Of a DNA stretch of 64,000 bases, positions 43,507 to 51,262 are shown in pieces. The notes beneath the pieces are model-generated. The model saw only the letters and a program-made list of their open reading frames with translations. It had not been told where the DNA came from and did no database searches. Location: contig JAEEJK010000085.1 of the NCBI GenBank assembly GCA_016281815.1, forward strand, positions 1-64,000, in the 5' to 3' direction. This stretch comes from Prevotella sp. (GTDB taxonomy: Bacteria > Bacteroidota > Bacteroidia > Bacteroidales > Bacteroidaceae). The first letter of the stretch is position 1. Each line of letters begins with the position of its first letter. Position numbers and translations under genes: made by a program.

Positions 43507-44319
43507 ATGTCAAAGAAAATTTTATTCATCAACCAAGAGATTTCACCTTACGTCCCAGATAGCGAAATGTCATTACTTGGCAAGATGCTGCCACAAGTCA
43601 TGCAGGAGCGTGGTTATGAGATTCGCACCTTCATGCCCAAATGGGGCACGATCAATGAGCGTCGCGGCCAACTTCACGAGGTCATCCGTCTCTCGGGCAT
43701 GAATCTGATTATTGATGACACCGACCATCCTCTCATCATCAAGTGTTCCTCTATTCCCGTATCCCGCATCACTGTGTATTTCATCGACAATGATGACTAT
43801 TTCCAGAAGCGCAGAATGGAGGAAGACGAGAGCGGCGAGGAATACACAGATAATGGTGAGAGAGCCATCTTCTTTGCCCGTGGCGTGCTTGAGACCATGA
43901 AGAAACTCCGTTGGACCCCCGACATCATCGTATGCCAGGGATGGATGTCAGCCGTAGTTCCTCTGTACGTCAAGACAGCATACCATGAGGAACCGATGTT
44001 TGCAGACACCAAGGTGGTGACCTCCCTCTTCACCAAGCAACTCAAGAACGACTTGGGAACGAAGTTCAAGCACATCGTGGAGTTCCGTGAGGCCAAAGCC
44101 TCATTGTTGTCCGACTACAATGATGATTTCAATTTCCTTGAACTTGGCAAACTCGCTATCGACTATTCAGACGGTATTGTAGAGGCAGGTGCCGAAGTGA
44201 ATCCCTTGCTGATGGAATATGCCAAGAGCAAAGGACTCCCCATCATGGCATATCCCGGAGAAGACAACTATGCCGATGCCTACGACGCTTTCTACAGCCG
44301 TTTATTAGGAACTGAATAA
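43507..44319 (+). CDS. glycogen/starch synthase catalytic domain-like protein (N-terminal half only)
   Basis: 270 residues. The sequence SKKILFINQEISPYVPDSEM and VMQERGYEIRTFMPKWGTIN and FFARGVLETMKKLRWTPDIIVCQGWMSAVVPLY match the N-terminal GT5 domain of glycogen/starch synthases. In full enzymes this half has about 240 residues and is followed by a GT-B C-terminal domain with the E-x7-E motif; that half is missing. Some GT5 residues are changed. Such short GlgA-like proteins occur in Bacteroidota next to DUF4270 genes. Catalysis is doubtful. The DUF4270 gene starts nine bases on. Confidence 0.82.
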   Translation: MSKKILFINQEISPYVPDSEMSLLGKMLPQVMQERGYEIRTFMPKWGTINERRGQLHEVIRLSGMNLIIDDTDHPLIIKCSSIPVSRITVYFIDNDDYFQKRRMEEDESGEEYTDNGERAIFFARGVLETMKKLRWTPDIIVCQGWMSAVVPLYVKTAYHEEPMFADTKVVTSLFTKQLKNDLGTKFKHIVEFREAKASLLSDYNDDFNFLELGKLAIDYSDGIVEAGAEVNPLLMEYAKSKGLPIMAYPGEDNYADAYDAFYSRLLGTE

Positions 44320-44328
44320 ATATCCGCA

Positions 44329-45816
44329 ATGAAACTCTATTATTTATTAGGTGTTGCCGTTGCCAGTCTGTTGACGTTCTCATCCTGCGACGAAACGACC
44401 GACGAAATCGGTATCTCATTAACTGACAATGTGGACCACCTTGAAGTTTCCTCCAGCACATTTTATGCATCCACACGTTCTGTAGGCATACCCTCCGTGG
44501 TATCCCGCAGCACATTAGGTTACCTGGGCCGCATCAAGGATCCCGAGACAGGAGCCCATATCACGGGCGACTTCATGTCACAGTTCTACTGTCTCGAGAG
44601 TTATAAGATCACTTTGCTTGACAGTATCGCCAGTCTTGATGCCAACGGCAAAGTGATAGCCGATTCCTGTGAGGTCCGTCTGTTCTACACCAATTACTAT
44701 GGTGACTCCTTGGCAACAATGAAGTTGACGATGTATGAGATGGACCGTCCGATGAGTGAGAGCGTCCAGTATTACAGTGACTTCAGTCCATTAGAGCAAG
44801 GTTTTGTAAGAGAGGGCGGAATTTGCAAATCCCATGCCTACTCATTGGTCAACTCCGTTGAGACAAGGCAAAAGAATGCGAATGCGAGCAAGACGAAGGA
44901 TAAGAACAGCGAATATGTCAACAACATCTGCGTGAGACTCAATGAGCCCTACACAGACCGTAACGGCAACACTTTCAACAATTACGGCACCTACATCCTG
45001 CGCAATTACTTTGAGCATCCTGAGTATTTCAAGAACTCAAACACGTTTGCCCGTCACTTGGTACCAGGTTTCTTCTTCAAGATGTCAGGCGGTCTCGGTT
45101 CAATGGCCTACGTCAGCATCCCCCAACTAAACATCTATTATCGGATGCATATAAAGACCAAGAACAACGTAGACAGCATCGTCAGCCGCCTTACCTTGTT
45201 CAACGGTACCGAGGAGATTCTCCAGACCACCACCATTACCAATGACGCAGATGCCATCAGCCAACTGGTGAACGACAACAGTTGCACCTACATCAAGAGT
45301 CCCTCCGGCATTTTCACCGAAGTGACCCTGCCGGTCGACGACATCATCAGAGGACATGAAAATGACACCATCAACACTGCCAAGATAATATTCAACCGCA
45401 TCAACAATGAGCAGTGGAGCCAATTCAACCTTCCTGCTCCCAAGACATTGCTGATGGTGGAAACAGACAGTTTGACATCGTTTTTTGAGAAGGCCAAATT
45501 GGCCAACAACAAGCGGTCCTTCATCAGCACCTACAACACGACATCCAACCGATATGTCTTCAACAACATCAGCGGCATCATCAATGCCATGGCTGCAGCC
45601 AAGGCTGAGGGGCTGAGGAACGATCCCAACTGGGTGAGCAAGCATCCCAATTGGAACAAGGTGATGCTCGTGCCAGTCACCACGACCAGTACGACCAGTT
45701 CTACCAACACGACACTACTCACAGGCCTCTCCCATGACATGTCGCTCACGAGCACCCGTCTGATGGGCGGCAATACCCCCATCGCTATCCATGTCATCTA
45801 CAGCCGGTTTGACTGA
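44329..45816 (+). CDS. DUF4270 outer-membrane-type lipoprotein
   Basis: 495 residues. Lipoprotein signal with LTFSSC (Cys20). The start SSTFYASTRSVGIPSVVSRS and SSTLGYLGRIKDPETGAH-like block are DUF4270 signatures, as is the short beta-rich repetition to the end. Bacteroidota members are surface lipoproteins of unknown role. Coupled by distance to the GlgA-like gene upstream and to the 42-residue gene downstream (one base apart). Confidence 0.88.
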   Translation: MKLYYLLGVAVASLLTFSSCDETTDEIGISLTDNVDHLEVSSSTFYASTRSVGIPSVVSRSTLGYLGRIKDPETGAHITGDFMSQFYCLESYKITLLDSIASLDANGKVIADSCEVRLFYTNYYGDSLATMKLTMYEMDRPMSESVQYYSDFSPLEQGFVREGGICKSHAYSLVNSVETRQKNANASKTKDKNSEYVNNICVRLNEPYTDRNGNTFNNYGTYILRNYFEHPEYFKNSNTFARHLVPGFFFKMSGGLGSMAYVSIPQLNIYYRMHIKTKNNVDSIVSRLTLFNGTEEILQTTTITNDADAISQLVNDNSCTYIKSPSGIFTEVTLPVDDIIRGHENDTINTAKIIFNRINNEQWSQFNLPAPKTLLMVETDSLTSFFEKAKLANNKRSFISTYNTTSNRYVFNNISGIINAMAAAKAEGLRNDPNWVSKHPNWNKVMLVPVTTTSTTSSTNTTLLTGLSHDMSLTSTRLMGGNTPIAIHVIYSRFD

Positions 45817-45817
45817 T

Positions 45818-45946
45818 ATGGCAGACAACTATCTGGAAAAACGTCGTGAGGAATACGAGGCACGCAAAGCCGAATGGCTGAGGCGCAAACGGCATATCCC
45901 CACACCTCGGAAATCCTTGGAAAAGCCCGAAGACGAGGCATTATAA
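45818..45946 (+). CDS. 42-residue basic helical protein
   Basis: Starts one base after the DUF4270 stop. MADNYLEKRREEYEARKAEW then LRRKRHIPTPRKSLEK: a charged helix with an N-terminal MADNYLE motif. I recall similar small proteins, often misnamed, in Bacteroidota, but cannot assign a function. Likely translated from the same message. The frame is short, yet its codon use and position are convincing. Confidence 0.65.
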   Translation: MADNYLEKRREEYEARKAEWLRRKRHIPTPRKSLEKPEDEAL

Positions 45947-46017
45947 TTAGAAATGCCACATCTCAATTGATATAAATCAATTAATTGGCCTTTTTACACT
46001 AATAAAGGCAGTAATCG

Positions 46018-46048
46018 TTGAAAATATACAATTTTCTGCATATATTTG
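46018..46048 (+). promoter_or_regulatory. promoter of the candidate small RNA
   Basis: TTG (46018-46020), 20 bases, TATATTTG (46041-46048), full match to the consensus. Transcription should begin near 46054. Confidence 0.7.
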
Positions 46049-46054
46049 CATCGT

Positions 46055-46250
46055 ATTAGACCAGTAGAATCTTTTCAATAGGGTATTTTGAGGTAAAGGA
46101 TTGCTTCGGGATGACAGAGCCACTCTATTTGCGCACGTCGCAAAGATTGGCTGTCATCGTATCCGAAAGGATTCAATGAACAATTTGAGAGAGTTGATTG
46201 ATAGTTTTCCGACCAGACGTAGAGATACTTCTGGCCGGTTTCGTTTTTTC
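46055..46250 (+). ncRNA. candidate structured small RNA, about 195 bases
   Basis: A transcript from the promoter at 46018-46048 to the terminator at 46209-46249 would fold into a long rod: GAATCTTTTC (46067-46076) with GAAAGGATTC (46165-46174), ten pairs with one G-U; then GATGACAG...GGCTGTCATC (46110-46117 with 46149-46158); then TTTGCG-CACGT-CGCAAA (46128-46144). An asymmetric inner loop (46077-46109 against 46159-46164) separates the first two stems. There is no convincing coding frame. The long rod with a central bubble recalls 6S RNA, but I do not recognise the primary sequence. Independent promoter, terminator and nested stems together make a small RNA the best reading; a leader of ptb with early termination is the alternative. 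Confidence 0.55.
46209..46249 (+). terminator. intrinsic terminator of the candidate small RNA
   Basis: CCGACCAGA (46209-46217) pairs with TCTGGCCGG (46230-46238) except for one position, followed by TTTCGTTTTTT. Confidence 0.75.
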
Positions 46251-46260
46251 TGCACCATCG

Positions 46261-46292
46261 TTTGGAATAATGCCCAAATTGATGTACCTTTG
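46261..46292 (+). promoter_or_regulatory. promoter of ptb
   Basis: TTTG (46261-46264), 20 bases, TACCTTTG (46285-46292), full consensus. It lies just after the small RNA terminator; the ptb leader would be about 60 bases. Confidence 0.75.
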
Positions 46293-46357
46293 CCGCTGAG
46301 CGATGAAGTTGCTCCATCTCGGTATAGAAAATGAAAGATTACCAAAATCAAAATAAG

Positions 46358-47269
46358 ATGAAAGCGATAACCAATTTCGAACAACTGACCTCACATCTGG
46401 CCGAACGTGGCACCCGCAAGCGTGTCGCAGTGGTATGTGCCAGTGACTCCTCCACCCAAAACGCCGTAGCCCACGCTCTCCGTGATGGCTTCGTTGATGC
46501 CATTTTTATCGGGTCGCGCGATGCCGTGGAGGCCAATGCAGACATCCAATGCCATACCGGCCATATATCCTACATCGATGCCTCCACCCCCGACGAAGCC
46601 GCCCAGAAGGCTGTGGCACTGGTGCGCGAGGGAAAGGCCGATATCCTGATGAAAGGACTGATCAACACCGACAACCTGCTTCATGCCGTGCTCAACAAGG
46701 AGACAGGCATTCTCCCACGCGGAAAAGTGCTTACCCACATCACCGCCTCTGCCATCCCAGGCTATCCCAAACTCCTGTTCTTCACCGACGCCGCCGTGAT
46801 ACCCTACCCCACCCATGAGCAGCGTGTGGAGCAAGTGCGCTACATCGTCCAACTTTGTCATGATTTCGGCATTGCCAATCCCAAAGTCTCCCTTATCCAC
46901 TGCACCGAGAAGGTAGGCGGCAAATTCTTCCCCTTCACTGAGGGCTATCCTGAGATTATCGAGCAAGGCAAGGCCGGTGAATTCGGAACGTGCATCATCG
47001 ACGGTCCTCTTGACCTCAAGACCTCCTGCTGCAAGGAAAGTCTTGTCAAAAAAGGCATCAGTTCACCACTTGAGGGCGAGTCTGATGCGGTCATATTCCC
47101 CGATATCCAGGCAGGCAATGTGTTCTACAAGGCCATCACCTTGTTCTGCCATGCAGAGACAGCAGGCATCCTTGCCGGACCGATAGCGCCAGTTGTTCTT
47201 CCATCCCGAGGCGACAGCGAACAGTGCAAATTCTGCAGTCTGGCTCTGGCTGCCATCAATGCCCGCTAA
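46358..47269 (+). CDS. ptb: phosphate acyltransferase, phosphate butyryltransferase type
   Basis: 303 residues from the ATG at 46358 (MKAITNFEQL), which fits the family's usual start better than the ATG nine codons earlier. A PTA/PTB fold: RKRVAVVCASDSSTQNAV, ADILMKGLINTDNLL, RGKVLTHITASAIPGYPKLL, and the last QAGNVFYKAITLFCHAETAG and GPIAPVVLPSRGDSEQCK. It swaps phosphate and CoA on short acyl groups. No butyrate kinase gene lies next to it; uvrA follows 30 bases on. Butyryl or branched-chain acyl are equally possible substrates. Confidence 0.9.
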   Translation: MKAITNFEQLTSHLAERGTRKRVAVVCASDSSTQNAVAHALRDGFVDAIFIGSRDAVEANADIQCHTGHISYIDASTPDEAAQKAVALVREGKADILMKGLINTDNLLHAVLNKETGILPRGKVLTHITASAIPGYPKLLFFTDAAVIPYPTHEQRVEQVRYIVQLCHDFGIANPKVSLIHCTEKVGGKFFPFTEGYPEIIEQGKAGEFGTCIIDGPLDLKTSCCKESLVKKGISSPLEGESDAVIFPDIQAGNVFYKAITLFCHAETAGILAGPIAPVVLPSRGDSEQCKFCSLALAAINAR

Positions 47270-47299
47270 CGGGTCAGCCACCTATATCACTTGCGATAT

Positions 47300-50116
47300 A
47301 TGAGAGATCACATAGAGGTCAAAGGGGCGCGTGTCAACAACCTAAAGAATATCGACATCAGCATACCACATGGTCGGCTGATAGTCATTGCCGGTGTCAG
47401 TGGTAGCGGCAAGTCCTCGCTTGCCTTCGACACGCTTTACGCCGAGGGTCAGCGCCGCTATGTGGAGAGTCTGTCTTCTTATGCCCGTCAGTTTCTTGGC
47501 CGCATGAGTAAGCCAGAGTGCGACTATATCAAGGGGCTCCCCCCCGCCATTGCCATTGAGCAACGCGTCAACAGCCGCAATCCCCGTTCCACAGTGGGCA
47601 CATCCACCGAGATATACGAGTATCTCCGTTTGCTCTATGCCCGAATAGGTCAGACCTTCTCCCCTATCAGCGGATGTTTGGTGAAAAAGCACTCCACAGA
47701 GGACATCATCCATCAGGTGGAGGAATTTGCCCCAGGCACCCGATTCTGTGTGATGGCTCCCCTCCATATCCCCGAGGGACGTAGTTTGGAGCGCCAGTTG
47801 CAGATGGAACTCCAGCAGGGTTTTGTCCGTCTGTTCATCAAGGGCGAATTTGTGAGGATAGAAGATTTTCTTGAGGACGAGAAGGCCCTTTCCACTACTC
47901 CGGTCAGCGATATCTACATTCTTATCGACAGGATGTCGCTCGACGGCAGCAAGGACAGCGTCTCACGTCTCACAGACTCCGCCGAGACAGCCCTGTATGA
48001 AGGCGACGGAGCCTGCCGCATCACCTTTCTGCCCTCCAACTTGTCCTACGACTTCTCGATGCGATTTGAGGCTGACGGCCAGCGTTTTGAGGAGCCCAGC
48101 GACAACATGTTCTCCTTCAACTCCCCCATCGGTGCCTGTCCCACCTGTGAGGGCTACGGCAAGGTGCTCGGCATCGATGAGCGCTTGGTCATCCCCAACA
48201 GTACACTGAGCGTCTATGAGGGTTGTGTGCAATGCTGGCACGGCGAGAAGATGAAGATGTGGCAGGAGGAATTCTGCCGCCGTGCCTCCCGCGACGGGTT
48301 CCCCATTTTCACACCCTATATGGATCTTTCCACCAAGGAAAAAGAATGGCTCTGGCATGGTCTTCCCAGCGACCGCAAGAAAGACATCCATGAGCAAGTG
48401 TCAATAGACGCTTTCTTTGAGATGGTAAGAGAAAACCAATACAAAATCCAATACCGCGTGATGCTGAGCCGCTACAAGGGAAAGACCATCTGTCCCGACT
48501 GCCGCGGCACGAGGCTGAGGAAAGAGGCCCAATATGTAAAGATAGCCGGAATGAGCATTTCCGATTTGGTGGAGATGCCCATCAGCAACCTCAGAAAATG
48601 GTTCTGTGAACTCAAACTGGAGGAACACGAGGAAAAGATCGCCAAGCGCTTGCTCACCGAAATCAGAAACCGTTTGCAGTTTCTCGATGAGGTAGGACTT
48701 GGCTACCTCACACTCAACCGGCAGTCGGCCACCCTCAGCGGCGGCGAGAGTCAGCGCATCAACCTCACCACCTCATTGGGCAGTTCGTTGGTGGGTTCCC
48801 TCTATATCCTCGACGAACCCAGCATCGGCCTTCACAGCCGCGACACCGACCGACTCATCCATGTGCTGAAAGAACTGCAGTCACTTGGCAACACCGTCAT
48901 CATCGTGGAACATGACGAAGAGTTCATGCGGGCTGCCGACTATCTCATCGACGTGGGTCCCGACGCAGGTCGTCTGGGCGGAGAGATTGTATTTGAAGGC
49001 AAGGCATCCGACATCAACCAGGAAGCCCTGAGCAAATATCCCCTCAGCCACACCGTCAGATACATGCTGCACGAAGAGTCCATCCCCGTTCCCTCCAGCC
49101 GCCGGCCATGGAATATGTGGATCACACTGCGGGGCGCAAGGATGCACAACCTCAGAGGTATCGACGTAAAATTCCCCCTCAATGTGCTGACGGTGGTCAC
49201 CGGTGTGAGCGGCAGTGGCAAGTCTTCCTTGGTAAAAGGCATCCTCTACCCTGCCCTGAAACGCCATATGGGGGATGTCTGCGATCCTCCCGGAGAATAC
49301 CTTGCCCTTGAGGGAGACTGGGAAGCGCTGAAACGGGTGGAGTTTGTGGACCAGAACCCGATTGGCAAAAGCAGCCGCAGCAACCCAGCCACCTATGTGA
49401 AAGCCTATGATGCTATCCGCCAGTTGTTTGCCGACCAGCAGTTGGCCAAGCAGATGGGATTCTCCCCTCAGTATTTCTCCTTCAACACCGACGGAGGCCG
49501 CTGCGAGGAATGTAAGGGAGCCGGTGTGATCACCGTGGAGATGCAGTTCATGGCCGACCTTGAGTTGGAATGTGAATCTTGCCATGGCCAGCGTTTCAAG
49601 CGCGACATTCTTGATGTCCGCTTTGCCGGCAAGAACATCAGTGAGGTACTCGACATGACCGTCTCCGAAGCCATCACCTTCTTCAACGAGAACAACGAGA
49701 CAGCCATCTCCAACCGCCTTCAACCATTGGAGGATGTCGGACTGGGCTACATCAAACTCGGACAAAGTTCATCCACCCTGTCGGGCGGAGAGAACCAACG
49801 AGTGAAGTTGGCTTATTTTATCGGTCAGGAGCGTCAGGAGCCCACCCTTTTCATCTTTGACGAGCCCACTACCGGTCTACACTTCCATGACATCCGGCGT
49901 CTGCTATCAGCCTTCAATGCGCTGATAGAGCGTGGCCACACTGTCTTGGTGATTGAGCACAACATGGAGGTCATCAAATGCGCCGATTATGTGATTGACC
50001 TGGGTCCGGACGGAGGAGAAAAAGGCGGAAACCTCGTCTTTGCCGGCACACCAGAGGAACTGGCCACATGTCCCACCAGTATGACAGGCCATTACCTGAA
50101 GAGAAATTTATCTTGA
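47300..50116 (+). CDS. uvrA: excinuclease ABC subunit A
   Basis: 938 residues from the ATG at 47300 (the frame begins three codons earlier with TTG). Nucleotide excision repair damage sensor. Two ABC ATPase units: first Walker A GVSGSGKSSL near residue 30 with signature LSGGESQR, second Walker A GVSGSGKSSL near 640 with LSGGENQR; both with DEPS/DEPT Walker B motifs. Zinc modules: CPTCEGYGKVLG with partners, CPDCRGTRL, and CEECKGAGVI...CESCHGQRF. Normal length and complete; located after ptb without a clear partner gene. It may belong to a transcript with ptb. Confidence 0.97.
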   Translation: MRDHIEVKGARVNNLKNIDISIPHGRLIVIAGVSGSGKSSLAFDTLYAEGQRRYVESLSSYARQFLGRMSKPECDYIKGLPPAIAIEQRVNSRNPRSTVGTSTEIYEYLRLLYARIGQTFSPISGCLVKKHSTEDIIHQVEEFAPGTRFCVMAPLHIPEGRSLERQLQMELQQGFVRLFIKGEFVRIEDFLEDEKALSTTPVSDIYILIDRMSLDGSKDSVSRLTDSAETALYEGDGACRITFLPSNLSYDFSMRFEADGQRFEEPSDNMFSFNSPIGACPTCEGYGKVLGIDERLVIPNSTLSVYEGCVQCWHGEKMKMWQEEFCRRASRDGFPIFTPYMDLSTKEKEWLWHGLPSDRKKDIHEQVSIDAFFEMVRENQYKIQYRVMLSRYKGKTICPDCRGTRLRKEAQYVKIAGMSISDLVEMPISNLRKWFCELKLEEHEEKIAKRLLTEIRNRLQFLDEVGLGYLTLNRQSATLSGGESQRINLTTSLGSSLVGSLYILDEPSIGLHSRDTDRLIHVLKELQSLGNTVIIVEHDEEFMRAADYLIDVGPDAGRLGGEIVFEGKASDINQEALSKYPLSHTVRYMLHEESIPVPSSRRPWNMWITLRGARMHNLRGIDVKFPLNVLTVVTGVSGSGKSSLVKGILYPALKRHMGDVCDPPGEYLALEGDWEALKRVEFVDQNPIGKSSRSNPATYVKAYDAIRQLFADQQLAKQMGFSPQYFSFNTDGGRCEECKGAGVITVEMQFMADLELECESCHGQRFKRDILDVRFAGKNISEVLDMTVSEAITFFNENNETAISNRLQPLEDVGLGYIKLGQSSSTLSGGENQRVKLAYFIGQERQEPTLFIFDEPTTGLHFHDIRRLLSAFNALIERGHTVLVIEHNMEVIKCADYVIDLGPDGGEKGGNLVFAGTPEELATCPTSMTGHYLKRNLS

Positions 50117-50120
50117 AAAA

Positions 50121-50152
50121 TTTGCGGAAAAGGAAAAATTGCATTATCTTTG
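50121..50152 (+). promoter_or_regulatory. promoter of the tRNA pair
   Basis: TTTG (50121-50124), 20 bases, TATCTTTG (50145-50152); full consensus. Starts about 25 bases before tRNA-Thr. Confidence 0.8.
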
Positions 50153-50179
50153 CGGTCGGATTTTTAAAAATCCCCTTTT

Positions 50180-50252
50180 GCCGATATGGCTCAGTTGGTA
50201 GAGCAATTCATTCGTAATGAATAGGTCCCGGGTTCGAGTCCCGGTATCGGCT
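50180..50252 (+). tRNA. tRNA-Thr (anticodon CGT)
   Basis: 73 bases. Acceptor GCCGATA pairs with TATCGGC, discriminator T; D arm GCTCAGTTGGTAGAGC; anticodon arm with CGT in ATTCATTCGTAATGAAT; T arm CCGGGTTCGAGTCCCGG. No CCA encoded. Thr is read from the CGT anticodon (codon ACG). Confidence 0.95.
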
Positions 50253-50258
50253 CTTTTT

Positions 50259-50329
50259 GCGGAATTAGCACATCGGTAGTGCATCGGCTTCCCAAGCCGA
50301 GGAGGCGGGTTCGATTCCCGTATTCCGCT
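50259..50329 (+). tRNA. tRNA-Gly (anticodon CCC)
   Basis: 71 bases. Acceptor GCGGAAT pairs with ATTCCGC, discriminator T; anticodon loop TTCCCAA gives CCC (codon GGG); T arm CGGGTTCGATTCCCG. Six bases after tRNA-Thr, transcribed from the same promoter. No CCA encoded. Confidence 0.95.
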
Positions 50330-50349
50330 CAAAGATTTTTCCTCTGAAG

Positions 50350-50388
50350 GCCAGCCTATTGATATTTTTCAATAGGCTGGCTTTTTTT
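50350..50388 (+). terminator. intrinsic terminator after the tRNA pair
   Basis: GCCAGCCTATTG pairs with CAATAGGCTGGC across an eight-base loop, then TTTTTTT. Confidence 0.93.
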
Positions 50389-50390
50389 GT

Positions 50391-50493
50391 GGTAGATAGG
50401 TGGTTCTAGGTGGTCCTAGGAGGTCCTAGGAGGGCCTAGGTGGTTCTAGGTGGTTCTAGGGGGGCCTAGGTGATCATAGGTGGTCCTAGGTGG
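50391..50493. repeat. 10-bp tandem repeat, about 10 copies
   Basis: TGGTCCTAGG-type units in a strict 10-base period (nine between 50401 and 50490, flanked by partial ones). Most units contain CCTAGG or TCTAGG. It begins right after the tRNA terminator. The gene-free stretch 50330-50695 holds nothing else except a -7 box at 50617. Confidence 0.93.
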
Positions 50494-50616
50494 AAAAACA
50501 AGCACGATGCGTCAAAAAAGTGGAGTGATTCCCTTCTTTGTCGCTTATGAGAGTTGTTGTCGCATGCAATGGAGGAGAAAAAGATGAAAAATAATTCATG
50601 TCATCAAATACCGCCC

Positions 50617-50624
50617 TACCTTTG
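50617..50624 (+). promoter_or_regulatory. -7 box of the PepSY-like gene
   Basis: TACCTTTG fits TAnnTTTG; the leader would be about 65 bases. The -33 region has only AATT at the usual distance. Confidence 0.5.
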
Positions 50625-50695
50625 CAGTGTCAAAAGGAACGAACAAGAATTCCGAAGACAACAACAAGAATACAAAACAATTAAAAAATAGGATT

Positions 50696-51139
50696 ATGAA
50701 AAAGTCAAAATTATTTCTCGTCGCATTCATTTGCATGATGACACAAAGCATTTCAGTTATCGCTCAGGACACCTTCCTTCCAAAGGAGCAGTTGCCCCAA
50801 TCCATCAAGAATTTCGTGCAGGAACTTTTCCCCGGACAAATGATTGACTATGTCAACATTGATGCTGACTCTGATGATGCCAATTATGAGATTTGCCTGA
50901 ACAACGGTATTGAACTGGATTTCGACATGAACGAGGAGTGGGAAAGAGTGGATTGCTTCAACATGAGTGTCCCCATGCAAATCGTCCCTACAGCGATTGC
51001 CAACTATGTGAGTTCACATTTCGCCGGAGAAGAAATTGTCAAAATTGACAAAGAAAGTTATGGCTACGAGATAGAGTTATCCAACGGTATAGAAATCAAG
51101 TTCAACCATCTGGGAGAACTGCTTTACATCGACAACTGA
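50696..51139 (+). CDS. secreted PepSY-like domain protein
   Basis: 147 residues from the ATG at 50696; the longer frame includes 23 low-quality codons. Signal peptide about 1-24 (LVAFICMMTQSISVIAQ). The mature part has two similar halves of about 60 residues: QSIKNFVQELFPGQMIDYVN...CLNNGIELDFDMNEEWERVDC and TAIANYVSSHFAGEEIVKID...LSNGIEIKFNHLGELLYID. This tandem pattern matches the PepSY-like (putative beta-lactamase-inhibitor-like) proteins of Bacteroidota, which are periplasmic and of unclear function. Monocistronic, convergent with the GH98 gene. Confidence 0.85.
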   Translation: MKKSKLFLVAFICMMTQSISVIAQDTFLPKEQLPQSIKNFVQELFPGQMIDYVNIDADSDDANYEICLNNGIELDFDMNEEWERVDCFNMSVPMQIVPTAIANYVSSHFAGEEIVKIDKESYGYEIELSNGIEIKFNHLGELLYIDN

Positions 51140-51203
51140 AACATCATCTTTTTATAATCACATCAACGATAGGGTCATCCTATCCATCCAACCTTTTATG
51201 AAG

Positions 51204-51233
51204 CAGCCACAGAGAAGTGATTCCCTGTGGCTG
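51204..51233. terminator. hairpin between the PepSY-like and GH98 genes
   Basis: CAGCCACAG pairs with CTGTGGCTG, loop of 12, between two convergent stops. A short T tract (ATTTCTT) follows on the plus strand; it may serve both genes. Confidence 0.75.
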
Positions 51234-51262
51234 ATTTCTTATTGTTTGAGAGGAAAGGTTGG

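Noticed and set aside
46110..46158. Riboswitch for ptb
   Set aside because: The structure lies before a terminator and a separate ptb promoter, so an independent RNA is simpler.
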